A DNA stretch of 64,000 nt, from contig JBDOQK010000059.1 of the NCBI GenBank assembly GCA_040437565.1, positions 124,001-188,000 of the forward strand, in the 5' to 3' direction. The DNA comes from Albugo candida (lineage: Eukaryota > Oomycota > Peronosporomycetes > Albuginales). Shown one piece after another: positions 33,176-43,178 of the stretch. The notes under the pieces were generated by a model. It was given only the letters and a program-made list of their open reading frames with translations, did not search any database and was not told the origin of the DNA. The position numbers and the translations under genes were made by a program. Position 1 is the stretch's first letter. The number at the start of each line of letters is the position of its first letter.

Positions 33176-35191
33176 CTACGAGATGGATAATAACGCGATA
33201 GATAGGAGCGCCCACCACCACAAAGACCCAAGCGTTTGGCTACTGTTTGGTTGCGTCCTTGTCGAAGTATGGACAGTCACAGCGTCGGGTTGTTTTGATG
33301 ATTTCGACGTACAATCTTCTCCGAACCATCCATCAAAGCAAGTGCATTTTGCGGTTGCTGTGTCACATATTCCATTCCCAGCGCACGATCTAGGACATTC
33401 TCTCTCACACACAACATCTGGATCGGGGCAGGTTATAGTTCCACTAAAGCCAGGTACAGTTTTCACTTGGTTTGCACGATCACATACCACATCGATCGTG
33501 TCTGATGTCGCTATTCGAGGGATTGTGAGAGTCACTGTTCCGTTCGAGCCACAGGAAAGTGCGTAACAGCCAGTTTGGCGTCGAGCGCTGACTGTCCAAG
33601 CTCGGGAATCACTACTTCGCAAAGTTGTTTTGGTGCATCGACAATTTGGGCAATACGTTTCTCCCAATATATTGAGATTTGTATTCAGAGGACGGATCAA
33701 ATTGCCAGGAAGACGACAATCGCCGTATTTGTACCCTGTATTGATCGGACAAAAGTCTGCAAACTGATTGAGACTTCCCTTGGACGGATCTGTGAAATAC
33801 TGATACTGCGATGGGATCGTTTCACCATTTGTGATACTGCACACTGAGCGAGATATTCCATCAACAGAACAGCTCTCCTGAGTGTTGGAAGTGCAGTAAT
33901 GATCTTCCGCAATGGAAGTCTGTTTAGAGGTGATACATTTATCTGTGGCAAAGCTGCATCCTTTTTTGGCGCCGAATGTAAGCTTTTGTGCCTTCAACAA
34001 ATTCGATCGATACCATCCCGAGTCTTCAAAAAAAGCTAACGTGAGGCCGGAATATATATTCCGAAAGCTTGATGCTGGGCTCATGTATTCGGATTCAAAA
34101 AGACGCTCTTCCCAGTGTGAGCCCATACATCCATCTTCATCCTGACTTTCCAACTCTGCACCGGTCACAGAGGAGCAATTGAAATGATTTTTCACAAACT
34201 CGGCGACTCGAGGAGTTACCATTTTGGCGACGGTGTGATCACGTTCTGAAGAGTAGGCGACTGTGTTACCCGATGGATTCGGGAAATAATCAACTGCGGC
34301 CCCATTTGGACACTTTCCATTGATAATCGCAGGCGGCTCACCTGTCGCCGTTCGCAATGTTCGCGGACTTCCGTCCGGACCTCTCATGTACGCAAAAAAC
34401 TGAGATGAAAAACCCAATGCGTGTGTGATTTCATGCATTGCGGTGCTCAATTGCGCCTCATACGCATCCGGATCAGCATCAATTTTGGTGGGACAGATAT
34501 TGATCATCCCAAAAGTTGGTCGATCAAACTGTTCTTTCTGACAAGCGGAGGCGTACGCAAGGACAGATGGCGTGCAATAGGAAGTCGGAGCCGCTCGAAT
34601 GTACAATGCAAAGTCTGTGTCCGGTATACCTGTGCCCTCAAGTACTTTACAAGCTCCTTGAGCGCATCCATCCCCGTAACAGGAAGAACAAACACGAGTC
34701 GGTCCAAAATGAGATGGCGGAATTGGCATTTCCAGGCACATTTCATTGCTCACAACACTCTTACACGTGGGTGGGTCTGTCTGCCATTGTCTCGAACACG
34801 ATCGATGTGCCATCAAATTTCCTTGAACACGAACGACTCGTAATGTTTCAGAAAAACGTCGGATTGCATCGTGCACGATTTTATACACAGTAGAGCGATC
34901 TTCGGGAGTAAGAGTGTGCAGTGTATCGTTATCAAAAAACGGTGTGATACGGATCGATTTATACAACGCATCTGTTTGTGCTGCTGCGCTATCGACGTTG
35001 GCCCATTCTCTGAGGTTGGAAGTACTTAAACGACGTCGTCGTAAGTCTTCAGCGACGACGAAAGGATGCTCTTGAGGGTATTCTTGCTCTTTTTGTATCA
35101 CTCGATGATTTATGGAGTCGTGAATACAGCCATATAACAATGGGATATTAATAAAGGCTAAAGACAAAATCAGAAGATTGTGTTTGCTCAT
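33176..35191 (-). CDS. GP63/leishmanolysin-type metalloprotease with EGF module and GPI-type tail
   Basis: A single-exon frame of 671 residues from the ATG at 35191. The N-terminus is a signal peptide (KHNLLILSLAFINIPLLYGC). A basic RRRR run near residue 51 may be a propeptide cleavage site. The M8 zinc site is complete: HEITHALG at 253-260 with Glu as general base, the third zinc ligand in GSHWEER (His 359) and the Met-turn Met 370. Many cysteines follow, then an EGF-like module (CPRSC to GEDC, about 605-635) and a hydrophobic C-terminus (LWWWALLSIALLSIS) like a GPI signal. It should be a surface protease. In trypanosomatids the family cleaves host and matrix proteins; the role in oomycetes is unknown. 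Catalytic residues are intact. Confidence 0.92.
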   Translation of the reverse strand: MSKHNLLILSLAFINIPLLYGCIHDSINHRVIQKEQEYPQEHPFVVAEDLRRRRLSTSNLREWANVDSAAAQTDALYKSIRITPFFDNDTLHTLTPEDRSTVYKIVHDAIRRFSETLRVVRVQGNLMAHRSCSRQWQTDPPTCKSVVSNEMCLEMPIPPSHFGPTRVCSSCYGDGCAQGACKVLEGTGIPDTDFALYIRAAPTSYCTPSVLAYASACQKEQFDRPTFGMINICPTKIDADPDAYEAQLSTAMHEITHALGFSSQFFAYMRGPDGSPRTLRTATGEPPAIINGKCPNGAAVDYFPNPSGNTVAYSSERDHTVAKMVTPRVAEFVKNHFNCSSVTGAELESQDEDGCMGSHWEERLFESEYMSPASSFRNIYSGLTLAFFEDSGWYRSNLLKAQKLTFGAKKGCSFATDKCITSKQTSIAEDHYCTSNTQESCSVDGISRSVCSITNGETIPSQYQYFTDPSKGSLNQFADFCPINTGYKYGDCRLPGNLIRPLNTNLNILGETYCPNCRCTKTTLRSSDSRAWTVSARRQTGCYALSCGSNGTVTLTIPRIATSDTIDVVCDRANQVKTVPGFSGTITCPDPDVVCERECPRSCAGNGICDTATAKCTCFDGWFGEDCTSKSSKQPDAVTVHTSTRTQPNSSQTLGSLWWWALLSIALLSIS

Positions 35192-35935
35192 TTATAAAGA
35201 TCCTGCAAGCTGGGGCCTCTGCAGGGAAGGAAATGGATTGTGCCTGACGTAGAAATTCATGTGTACTTGCATTTATTTTCGCTTTAGCTGCAGTCTTATA
35301 AAGTTATTCTCGGACAGTGTCGCTATTATTAAGCGGTTCTGAGAGTATCTTCGTCGAATTAACTCGAGACGCGGTTGTTTCCATTGTCAATATGCTGAAT
35401 GCTGCTTCAATTTGAATTAAATTTGTGTGCCAAACTCTTGAGAAATGATGTACGACTGCCACATGCAGTGCAATTGATAAAATGTATAGTTACAGTTGCT
35501 GGATGCACTGTACGAAGTTTTGAGATATTGATCGACTTGGTTATGAGTATGGAGTACAAGTTTGTGCCGCCTCAAATTTGACAAATGTTTATTAGTACGT
35601 CTGTGGTTCTGTATGAGCGTATAGCGCTAATTGTCTGATAAGTGGATCTCAACCCCCACATTTGCGACTACGTGGACTTATCTTCTTTTTTGTGCATTAA
35701 GAGTGGGGTAGTGAGCATTTGATAGAATCGACACGCCCTTCTTGGCGGTTACCTCTATAATTAGTATTGGACTAGGACCCACCAAAAGCACGCATTATAG
35801 GCGAAAATAAACGGGTTGCGAGGAACATTCAATAGACGCAACATGCACATAATCAGTATACCTTTATTATCTAATAGTGATAAAGACACAAACAACACCA
35901 TCAATCTCTATTTGAACTCTCTGTCGCCTCACAAT
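35192..35935. other. Intergenic stretch
   Basis: This is the upstream region of GP63 and the 3' side of the small coiled-coil gene. No gene or RNA recognised. Confidence 0.5.
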
Positions 35936-36262
35936 TTACTTGATTAATAATTGTATTAGAGAACGTAGTTCATCCATCTTCGTTTCTGCTTCTAATAGTT
36001 GATATTCTAATGTCTGCACGCTATTCTTCAGATCCGCGAGTTTTCTGCGCTTCTCGATATTCTCCTTCTTTGAAAATATGTTATGACGCTTCTTGTAATG
36101 CGTGTTGTAAGCCTCACTATCCGATGCCGACCAACCTTCGATGTTAATGTCTGCTGCGTGCAACTGCTGACTGGCAACACACATGGATGCCTCCTGACGA
36201 CTTCGCTTGCGTGATGAACACTTTTCGTCCACATTTACTGGCGATAAACTGCAGGATTTCAT
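35936..36262 (-). CDS. Small basic coiled-coil protein, unknown
   Basis: A single-exon frame of 108 residues from an ATG at 36262. The middle is basic (YKKRHNIFSKKENIEKRRK) and runs into a heptad-like helix (LADLKNSVQTLEYQLLEAET). The layout recalls a bZIP dimer, but the basic region lacks the conserved Asn and Arg spacing, so I do not call it a transcription factor. Probably nuclear or cytoplasmic. The gene stands alone between two non-coding stretches. Coding nature is likely from composition; function unknown. Confidence 0.5.
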   Translation of the reverse strand: MKSCSLSPVNVDEKCSSRKRSRQEASMCVASQQLHAADINIEGWSASDSEAYNTHYKKRHNIFSKKENIEKRRKLADLKNSVQTLEYQLLEAETKMDELRSLIQLLIK

Positions 36263-37998
36263 TACGCTTTCTCAAGGAGTTAAAGTGATATGATCGGATG
36301 CGATGGAATTGTGAAGTGACGTCGCTCCATGGTCGAGTTTTGAGTCAGGTTTACTATACACTCAACTCGGTTGGTCGGCTACACTGTAAGCAAATATATT
36401 GAATTTGGTATGCTTTTAATACCACAAAACAGAACGGTTGGAAATGGGTCGGAAAAGAACACTTGTCCCAAACCCAACCGTGAATACGGGGAATTCCATA
36501 GGCTTCTCCCCAACCCTCGGTAATTTGACGAACGGATTTTATGTCGGAAGTCAACTATGACACCTAAAATCCTGTATCTGATTGGATAAATTGCTCAATA
36601 TGTCCTAATTTCAAATAATTGACTCCTCTGTTTACGACCGTCCGACCTTGGACAGCCTCATTGCTTATTTTGATCCATATCAGTGCTGCATGTAGAACGA
36701 CCAGCCGACACTCGGGTCCCAGACTTTAATAGATGGCAGCTGTTCCGTTGACTCGACATTTTGAAAATTCGCGCGTGCTCTTTAGAATCATACTTTGAAC
36801 GAGATATCTTAAATTAACACTTTACTGTCAACATAACGGCGACGAATAAAGATGTCTCAAAATATTGATTATGCATCACAGGAAAAATAAAATAGTAAAA
36901 GTCTCGAATTTAATCATATGTATCATGAAGTTGCAAAATATTTTTCTAATCGTGCATCTACGCACATTTATCGTCACTCTACCTGCGATTTATGATGTGT
37001 ATACTGTAGCAGCTATACTTGCCTAACTGTTCATTGGATAACAGAGCCCAATCGCATTAATTGATTACATTTGCTTCAAGACAGCAGAGAGACACCAGGC
37101 TTTGATCCTGACACACATTTGCTACATATTCATCCACTTATTTTGGAACTGATAAAGGAACGCTATTAAAGCCCGGCGACCATCCAAAATGCGCCAGAAA
37201 GGAAAGTAAAAAGGCGCAGAACATCTCATGCATTTAATGGGTTACATTCAGGACACAATGTGGGCCTCTGCGGCTGCCTTAGTCTAAGTGGCCCTAGATT
37301 ATTCATAAAGAAGACAATCTGCATAGACTCTATAATTTATAGAAAAATAAAGACAACTGCCCATCTATAAATAAGACTTAACAGGAAACAAAATAAGAGA
37401 AGTCCTCTGCACGATATGATTATAGATTTTTAAATTCTTCTCTTGCTCAACTTCTCTGTGCAATTGGACGCAGAACTTTTAGAGTGTACACCGAAGCTCA
37501 AAATAGAGATATTTGATGCAATCTATCAAGGTCCTGGCTAACAGAGCGTTTGCATATTTGAGTAAAATGTGTCGGTCGTCAGTCTCACGAGCTGTTCAAA
37601 GCTCGGCCCCGAAAAATGCATGTGAATGCTTAGCATAAACGAAGTACAATGGTTTTATAGGAACACGATACTGTATAGCTATAAGATGATTTGCATACCG
37701 CATCAGCATTTCATGCGACAGCTCATTTTATATGACACACGCGACATTCCTGATTTATTGACTTTGCAACGCCTTCATGCTATCAGATAACGTTGCTCAA
37801 TCGGATTTTACACACGTTACTATACTGACGAAAGTATGCTCCTGATGTCAAGCTTGTATACTAACGACACTAAATGAACAAACTGGAAGGACGAATGATG
37901 TCGACAAGCAAAAGAAAGTCTGTAAGTGTACTGGCGCTAAAATCGAACATTATAATGCGTACATTCTCCTTGTATACATCACATCTTGTATCGTTTCC
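36263..37998. other. Intergenic stretch
   Basis: About 1.7 kb of AT-rich DNA. A minus-strand frame at 36354-36554 has a protein-like middle (TEGWGEAYGIPRIHGWVWD) but no ATG, homology or splice partner. Nothing else recognised. Confidence 0.45.
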
Positions 37999-38430
37999 TT
38001 AAATTAAAAGAATTGAAGTTGCTTGTCCAATCCGTTTTGCCTTTAAAAACGAGTCTTTGTGGCGCGAGTCGATGGTTTGGGAACGATGGCTTGCAATGTA
38101 AGCATTCTCACGTCCCAAAAAGTAGCGCAGAAGACAAACATTGATTGCAGGAGAAAATTGAATCAGCTGTAACAACGCAGCAAATAGAAAGGCCAAGTCC
38201 ACATACATCTGCCTATCAGTCAGATTCACACATACTCGAATGATTGCGGCTAGATTTGAATGTGCTAACACGACTTTCGATAAAGTCGCAGTTTCGTATA
38301 AGACTCTGTCGCTGAGCGAATGATTTTTTTCCTCATATAAGGTGCTGAAAACTGTATCATCGCTTTTGAATAGGACATTATGTGATAGCTCTAATTCACG
38401 AATTCCATGTAGAATCTCGGAGCGAGAGTG
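37999..38430 (-). CDS. Open exon-like frame of 143 residues, 5' end unresolved
   Basis: The minus strand is open from 38430 to a stop at 37999 with coding-like composition (SLSDRVLYETATLSKVVLAH, then NLTDRQMYVDLAFLFAALL, which is hydrophobic). There is no ATG in its first 90 residues, so it must be a last exon or a gene whose start is damaged. Just upstream, in another frame, an ATG opens a leader-like stretch (MLFINPVMTIILLVMTLS) that would fit a secreted or membrane protein if joined by a short intron or if one base is wrong. A MITE lies 200 bp upstream. Family unknown. Confidence 0.4.
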   Translation of the reverse strand, partial: HSRSEILHGIRELELSHNVLFKSDDTVFSTLYEEKNHSLSDRVLYETATLSKVVLAHSNLAAIIRVCVNLTDRQMYVDLAFLFAALLQLIQFSPAINVCLLRYFLGRENAYIASHRSQTIDSRHKDSFLKAKRIGQATSILLI

Positions 38431-38635
38431 TCATCACAAGTAGTATAATCGTCATGACTGGATTTATGAAAAGCATTTAAACTTCAAACAAATTGACTTG
38501 CCTCGAGCACTTTATTTCAACACCGCTGACAGTATCATTTATGTGCCATGCTGACTGATGGGTTCAAGTCGGTAGTGGCTTCAAGAAGAATTTAAGCCAC
38601 GTAGGTTTTTCTTTCGGGTCGTTTATGTTTACATT

Positions 38636-39127
38636 TAGGGAACCTTTAGAATCCCCTCAGTGGGTTTCGAAAAATCCCCTCAGTTTGATATGATTGGCTA
38701 ACGTTCGAGACGCTTCAATTGATTTGCTAAATCCCTAGACTGAGAATTTAACCATATCGACTACGCAAGATGCTATCATTTTCACCAAGAAACCATCTTT
38801 AAAGACCAAAGTTATGAAACATTAGGTTCTTATGTCACGGATGACCCGTACACAGTGAAATATTAGAACTCAGCTGAAAGAATAGACCATTTTTGTTATC
38901 AACAAGCGCGATCTGCGAAATAGTCTAACAGCAATGAGCTACACGAACAAACGCGAAGGCTTACTGAGCTGAATGACTGCAAAACTGAGCGCACAAGAGT
39001 TCACGTCGTTAAGTAGCGGGCAGTTTTTTTTGCTATCATTTTGTCCCTTACCTAATCGTACGTTAGCGCTATGCAAGCATAAAATTAGCCAATCATATCA
39101 AACTGAGGGGATTTTAACGGTTTCCTA
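38636..39127. mobile_element. MITE-like element, 492 bp, with inverted terminal repeats and CATT target duplication
   Basis: The ends read TAGGGAACCTTTAGAATCCC and, inverted, TAGGAAACCGTTAAAATCCC. A 31-bp perfect inverted repeat lies just inside (38671-38701 against 39085-39115, core CAGTTTGATATGATTGGCTA). The left end carries a 23-bp internal duplication of AATCCCCTCAGT. The element is flanked by CATT at 38632-38635 and 39128-39131. No coding capacity is seen, so it is a non-autonomous DNA transposon. The superfamily is not clear from a 4-bp duplication. Confidence 0.75.
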
Positions 39128-39319
39128 CATTTATAGAACTATGATGCGGTAAAGTAATTTGTAATGACTTCACAGAAATTGCGGAAAAACAAGCGTACTT
39201 TCTCTCGCAGTAATGCACAGGCCAAAACAAAGCTACAGCTGGTTTCGATCTATGCCTCAACAAGAAAAACTAAATTGGTTCATAATTGAATATCCTTTAC
39301 AAAAAATCATCTCAAACAA

Positions 39320-40034
39320 ATGAAGCTTTACGGGTTATTTGGTGCATTATTGTTCACGTCCTATGGGTGTTTGGCTCAACAGACATACGATTTTAAGCCT
39401 TATACGAAACAGGATGATAAAACGTATTTACTGAAGAACATTCTGGAAGATCCGATCCCTTGCAGTCTAAGCGGTGTGTGTAAGACATACCTAGTCTCCG
39501 TTAATGACTTTTACGCGTGTTACGATAATGTGGAGGAAATAAGCTACGACAGCCCGACATCAACGTTTCAGTTCATTGCCTATGGATCAATATATGCAAC
39601 CAAAGAAGAAGCTGGTCAATGTAATGGATCTACTAAACATAAACCGGATAGAAACATGGAGCAGCTGACTGTTTTGATCCAAGACTCAGAGTCTAATCCG
39701 AGATTAATATCTCTGGAAATGGCCACATCATTGTAGAATTGACTTCAGGTGATGCATGCGTGCTTTAATTGTCGATCCAAATACATGTCCATTTTGCAGC
39801 TATATTTTGCATAAAACGCATTTTAAACTCGTTCCCTATCCATCCTATCGATTCGTCTTAGTCGATAACGCTGACATGATGCAACCTAGCGTGACTATAG
39901 CTGAGAATACAATTTACAACATCAAGGGCTTTATGACTTTTCATTTAAAAGGCAGCACGTCGAGCTTTCTGACAAATGCTTTCCTGTTTGAAAAACGGAC
40001 CCAAATATTCTCTACTGACGATATTGCTCTCTAG
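39320..40034 (+). CDS. Secreted protein of unknown function, two exons
   Basis: Exons 39320-39732 and 39800-40034 are joined by a 67-nt GTAGAA...TTGCAG intron; the frame is continuous and gives 215 residues. Without splicing the first exon runs into a stop immediately after the donor. The N-terminus (MKLYGLFGALLFTSYGCLAQ) is a strong signal peptide with likely cleavage after Ala-Gln. Four cysteines follow in the first exon (in IPCSLSGVCK, DFYACYDN and GQCNGS). There is no transmembrane segment, RXLR or CHXC motif. Species-restricted secreted proteins of this kind are often effectors in plant pathogens, but that is only context. The gene converges on the PH-domain gene, 40 bp away. Confidence 0.65.
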
Positions 40035-40074
40035 ACCACCACTTAACATAAAATCCTCACCCGGATGGGTATAT

Positions 40075-40917
40075 TTATAATGTTCTTTGAATTGCATCAA
40101 GCCATTCAATTGTTTCATCGAGTGTATCAGTGTAAAAATAAACATCTTTATCACGTTCCAATTTCACATGTAATGCATTCTCGTGACCAATCCAAAATGT
40201 CACCGATACTGCATAGTCAATTTGTGAATGTTTATACCGACTACGCCCACTGGGATGCTTTTCAAAGTATATTTGGCAATCAATCAACCTCAGATACCGA
40301 CGTCGCCATGTCTTGAAGACGGAACTGCGGACATAAACCCAGCCTCCCCTACTGCCAAAACCAGATGATCGATCTTGTATTGTGCAAACTGTGCTGTTGC
40401 ATGACTCTAGACGAAATGTCTCCTCTGAATAGCTACTCGAATGATCAGAATGGGTGGGATACTGATCACACTGTTTACAGGCATCTTGTAATGCTACGAG
40501 CCATTGCTCGCGTGAAGCCAAGTCACCAGCTTGGAGTTGTAGATGCTTATCACTCATACCAATGACTTCCAAACCGAACTCGGTCCTTTTCGAAATTTGG
40601 GCATATTTGACACGTACCCCAGCTTCGGCCGTAACATCTAGCAGACGCGCACCTAACTGAACAGAGTCGATTACACAGGGTCTGGTGTAGTACGATAAAG
40701 TTGTCCCACGCAGCACGAAAAATCGTTGCACCCATTTTTTCGTTCCTACAGTCTGTTTCCATAACCAACCGCTGTATACCAGAGAATGCAAAGGACGAAC
40801 AAACGTTATGCAAGTGGATTCTCTCAGAGACTTTCGCCCACAATAGTGATGGAAGAAGCCGTTATCCCCACGATTCCCACCGCATACGCAATGCTTGGTG
40901 CGAGTGCTGGAAGCCAT
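40075..40917 (-). CDS. Tandem PH-domain protein
   Basis: A single-exon frame of 280 residues from the ATG at 40917. PH domain one spans about residues 46-147 (SGWLWKQTVGTKKWVQRFFV at its start, ending with the REQWLVALQDA helix). A Ser-rich linker follows. PH domain two spans about 189-280 (GGWVYVRSSVFKTWRRRYLR, ending in TIEWLDAIQRTL with the conserved Trp). PH domains bind phosphoinositides or protein partners at membranes. No other domain is present, so it is probably an adaptor. The partner is unknown. Basic residues in the first two strands of each domain are compatible with lipid binding. Confidence 0.85.
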   Translation of the reverse strand: MASSTRTKHCVCGGNRGDNGFFHHYCGRKSLRESTCITFVRPLHSLVYSGWLWKQTVGTKKWVQRFFVLRGTTLSYYTRPCVIDSVQLGARLLDVTAEAGVRVKYAQISKRTEFGLEVIGMSDKHLQLQAGDLASREQWLVALQDACKQCDQYPTHSDHSSSYSEETFRLESCNSTVCTIQDRSSGFGSRGGWVYVRSSVFKTWRRRYLRLIDCQIYFEKHPSGRSRYKHSQIDYAVSVTFWIGHENALHVKLERDKDVYFYTDTLDETIEWLDAIQRTL

Positions 40918-40991
40918 AAGTGGCTTCTGATGATATTTTTCCTAACACAATCGCCTGTTTAATCACTCGAAACGTTGCTCTGTAATCGATC

Positions 40992-41147
40992 TCAAGCACG
41001 AGGCGATTGATATGTCATTCCGGTGGAGACTTTTTTTTCGGGTAAATTCTGGGAATCCACTTCAATTTTCTCAGTGGTACCTTTCGCTATTGCTGTCTCA
41101 GATGGTCGAACCCGAATAGCGACAATAATATGACAACGTTCACACAT
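40992..41147 (-). CDS. Short frame, 51 residues, possible small gene
   Basis: From an ATG at 41147 the minus strand encodes MCERCHIIVAIRVRPSETAI and a charged tail to a stop at 40992. The frame is also open upstream of the ATG (a further C-x2-C pair lies there). It sits between the PH and transporter genes. The composition looks coding, but no homologue is recognised and no splice partner was found. Confidence 0.25.
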   Translation of the reverse strand: MCERCHIIVAIRVRPSETAIAKGTTEKIEVDSQNLPEKKVSTGMTYQSPRA

Positions 41148-41460
41148 TCTACACGTAGAGATAGTTTTCTCGTGGCCAGAAGGGTTTGGAAGAATTCAGT
41201 TTCTACAATTTGTAATCTCTGCAGTAAAGATATCGATTGACAATCTAGTGGTGCGATACTTAACGCAGTAGCATTTGGTGGCTTACTCTACTGTCACAGC
41301 AAACTTAAGCTGTGTGTAACACTGACAAGCAAGAATAATAGCAGGCAAAAGGTTCGTGACTCTATAGACTGTGAAATTTGTTGTGTACATCATTATTACA
41401 CTGTGGGGAAAAGTCATTTTAGGTTGCAATTCACTGACTGGATAATTCGTACGATACTGC

Positions 41461-42965
41461 TCACAATAGTAATGTCTCTCTCGCTTCATCCTTACCGCCT
41501 TGAAAAAAACGCCATACAATGTACACTGCAGATACGACTAGATTGAACAATCCACAAAGCATCCACACACGTGAGCTTTGTGCTATCAATACACCCAAAA
41601 GCACAATGACTTTTGGAATTGTGATAGTCCAGGCTCCTTTATTGCCAAATGGAACCGTAAAGGGTCGTGGTGTATCGGGCTCCACATACTTGAGTCGAAG
41701 ATACGCGCAAAATTCCAGCAAAAGTGTGAGACTACAAAACACTCATAAGCTTCTTCTATACACTTGACAAGTGCGTGTACTTACTTGTTGAAGAACGTGT
41801 CGAGAACGACTAATGCTTCAAAAGAGAAACTCATAAGCACTGCAGTTGTGATTGTTTGGAAAAGGATAGCAGCCACTGGCGTCCCGTATCGCGTCCATTC
41901 AAGTCGTAGGATAGACGGTAGCATTCTGTAGTTTGCTGTAGCCCATAATGCGCGTGAACTGCAAGCCATGACAACATTGAATTCTCCGAGTGTTGCTACC
42001 ACGGCCGATGCACCAATCCATACGCCCAACCAAGGCGCAATTTGCATCCCAAATGTTTCTAAAGAACCTTCTCGCCACTTTGTGATATCGGGCTCCACCA
42101 TGATTCCAGTTGCTACTGGGAAGGCGTAATTGGCTGTAATCAAGCACAAGGCGATGAGAATGCCCATAGGATAGGCTTTGCCTCCATCACGAACCTCGCC
42201 TGCAATACACCCCAGCGAGTCCCAACCTTGATAGTTCCACAAAATCGTCGACAAAAATACAGACCAGTTGATTTCACTGGCTACCGATCCCCACGCGGTC
42301 ATGTCGAAATCAGCCAGTGATACTGGCTCTAATAGAAATGGTGCGAGCACGAAGATAGACATGACGATAGAAGTAAATCCTACCACCTGCATGCCCACCA
42401 GATTCACCCCGCAAACAAGCAATAGAGCAAATACTTTTATCAGCCATTGTTCCGAGCTTGATAATGAGTACTTGTATGCTCCTAAGACAAATGCCTCCAC
42501 ATAACTACAGAAAAGGACTGGATACGTCGGAAGGTCGCACACATTACTCGCGATGGAGTTGAATGCATTTACCCAGCCTGCATACTCACCCAGGCCACGT
42601 CGAACCCATAGAACGTATCCCCCATTTTCATCAATCATGGTACTCAGTTCTGCTGTCATTAGAGCTTGTGGTAATCCCCATGTGATTGGAAGAATCAGCA
42701 CAGCGATGAGGACTGGAAAAGCGCCTGCGGCTCGTACAGCATTTTCCACACCGAATGGACCAGCGGCAACAGCAAAAAAAGCGATAAAACCTAGCGTGAT
42801 GGGAGTTATGGATCGCTTCGATTGTGATTTTGAACGATAACGTTTCTGACAAGCATTTGAGGGATCTTCACTTGACTTGCCATTTTTTTCGGGATATGCT
42901 TTACTTGGTGTACATACGAGTGCACTGTGATTGCATGATGTACCGAAAGGATTTTGACTCTTCAT
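41461..42965 (-). CDS. APC-superfamily polyamine/amino-acid transporter
   Basis: Two exons, 41785-42965 and 41461-41731, with a 53-nt GT-AG intron (41732-41784); 483 residues from the ATG at 42965. The N-terminal 50 residues are cytoplasmic and basic. About 12 hydrophobic segments follow. The first contains FAVAAGPFGVENAVRAAG, close to the GPFGIE motif of plant PUT/LAT polyamine-uptake carriers, followed by ITWGLPQALMTAELST and ENGGYVLWV, also typical of that branch. It likely imports polyamines or cationic amino acids through the plasma membrane by proton symport; the substrate is inferred. The C-terminal exon adds the last three helices and is needed for a complete carrier. Confidence 0.88.
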
Positions 42966-43178
42966 CTTATTATTGTCGTTAATATATCTTCTTATGTCGT
43001 AGTCAGTAAGTTATGCACAGCAAAAGTTTTGTCGCAGTTGATCGTTCTTATCGGTTCGCATTCGATCGTGACTTTATATACAAATTACATTCCTAACCAG
43101 CGATTATGAGTGGCTCACGAGTGTATTAATTTATCTATCGAATACATTTCAAGAACGATGTTCCATTGCAAAATGATA

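Noticed and set aside
36354-36554. Minus-strand frame containing GWGEAYGIPRIHGWVWD
   Set aside because: No ATG, no homologue recognised, and no splice partner; probably chance.
41040-41110. tRNA suggested by GGTTCGACC on the minus strand
   Set aside because: No acceptor, D or anticodon stems can be formed around it.
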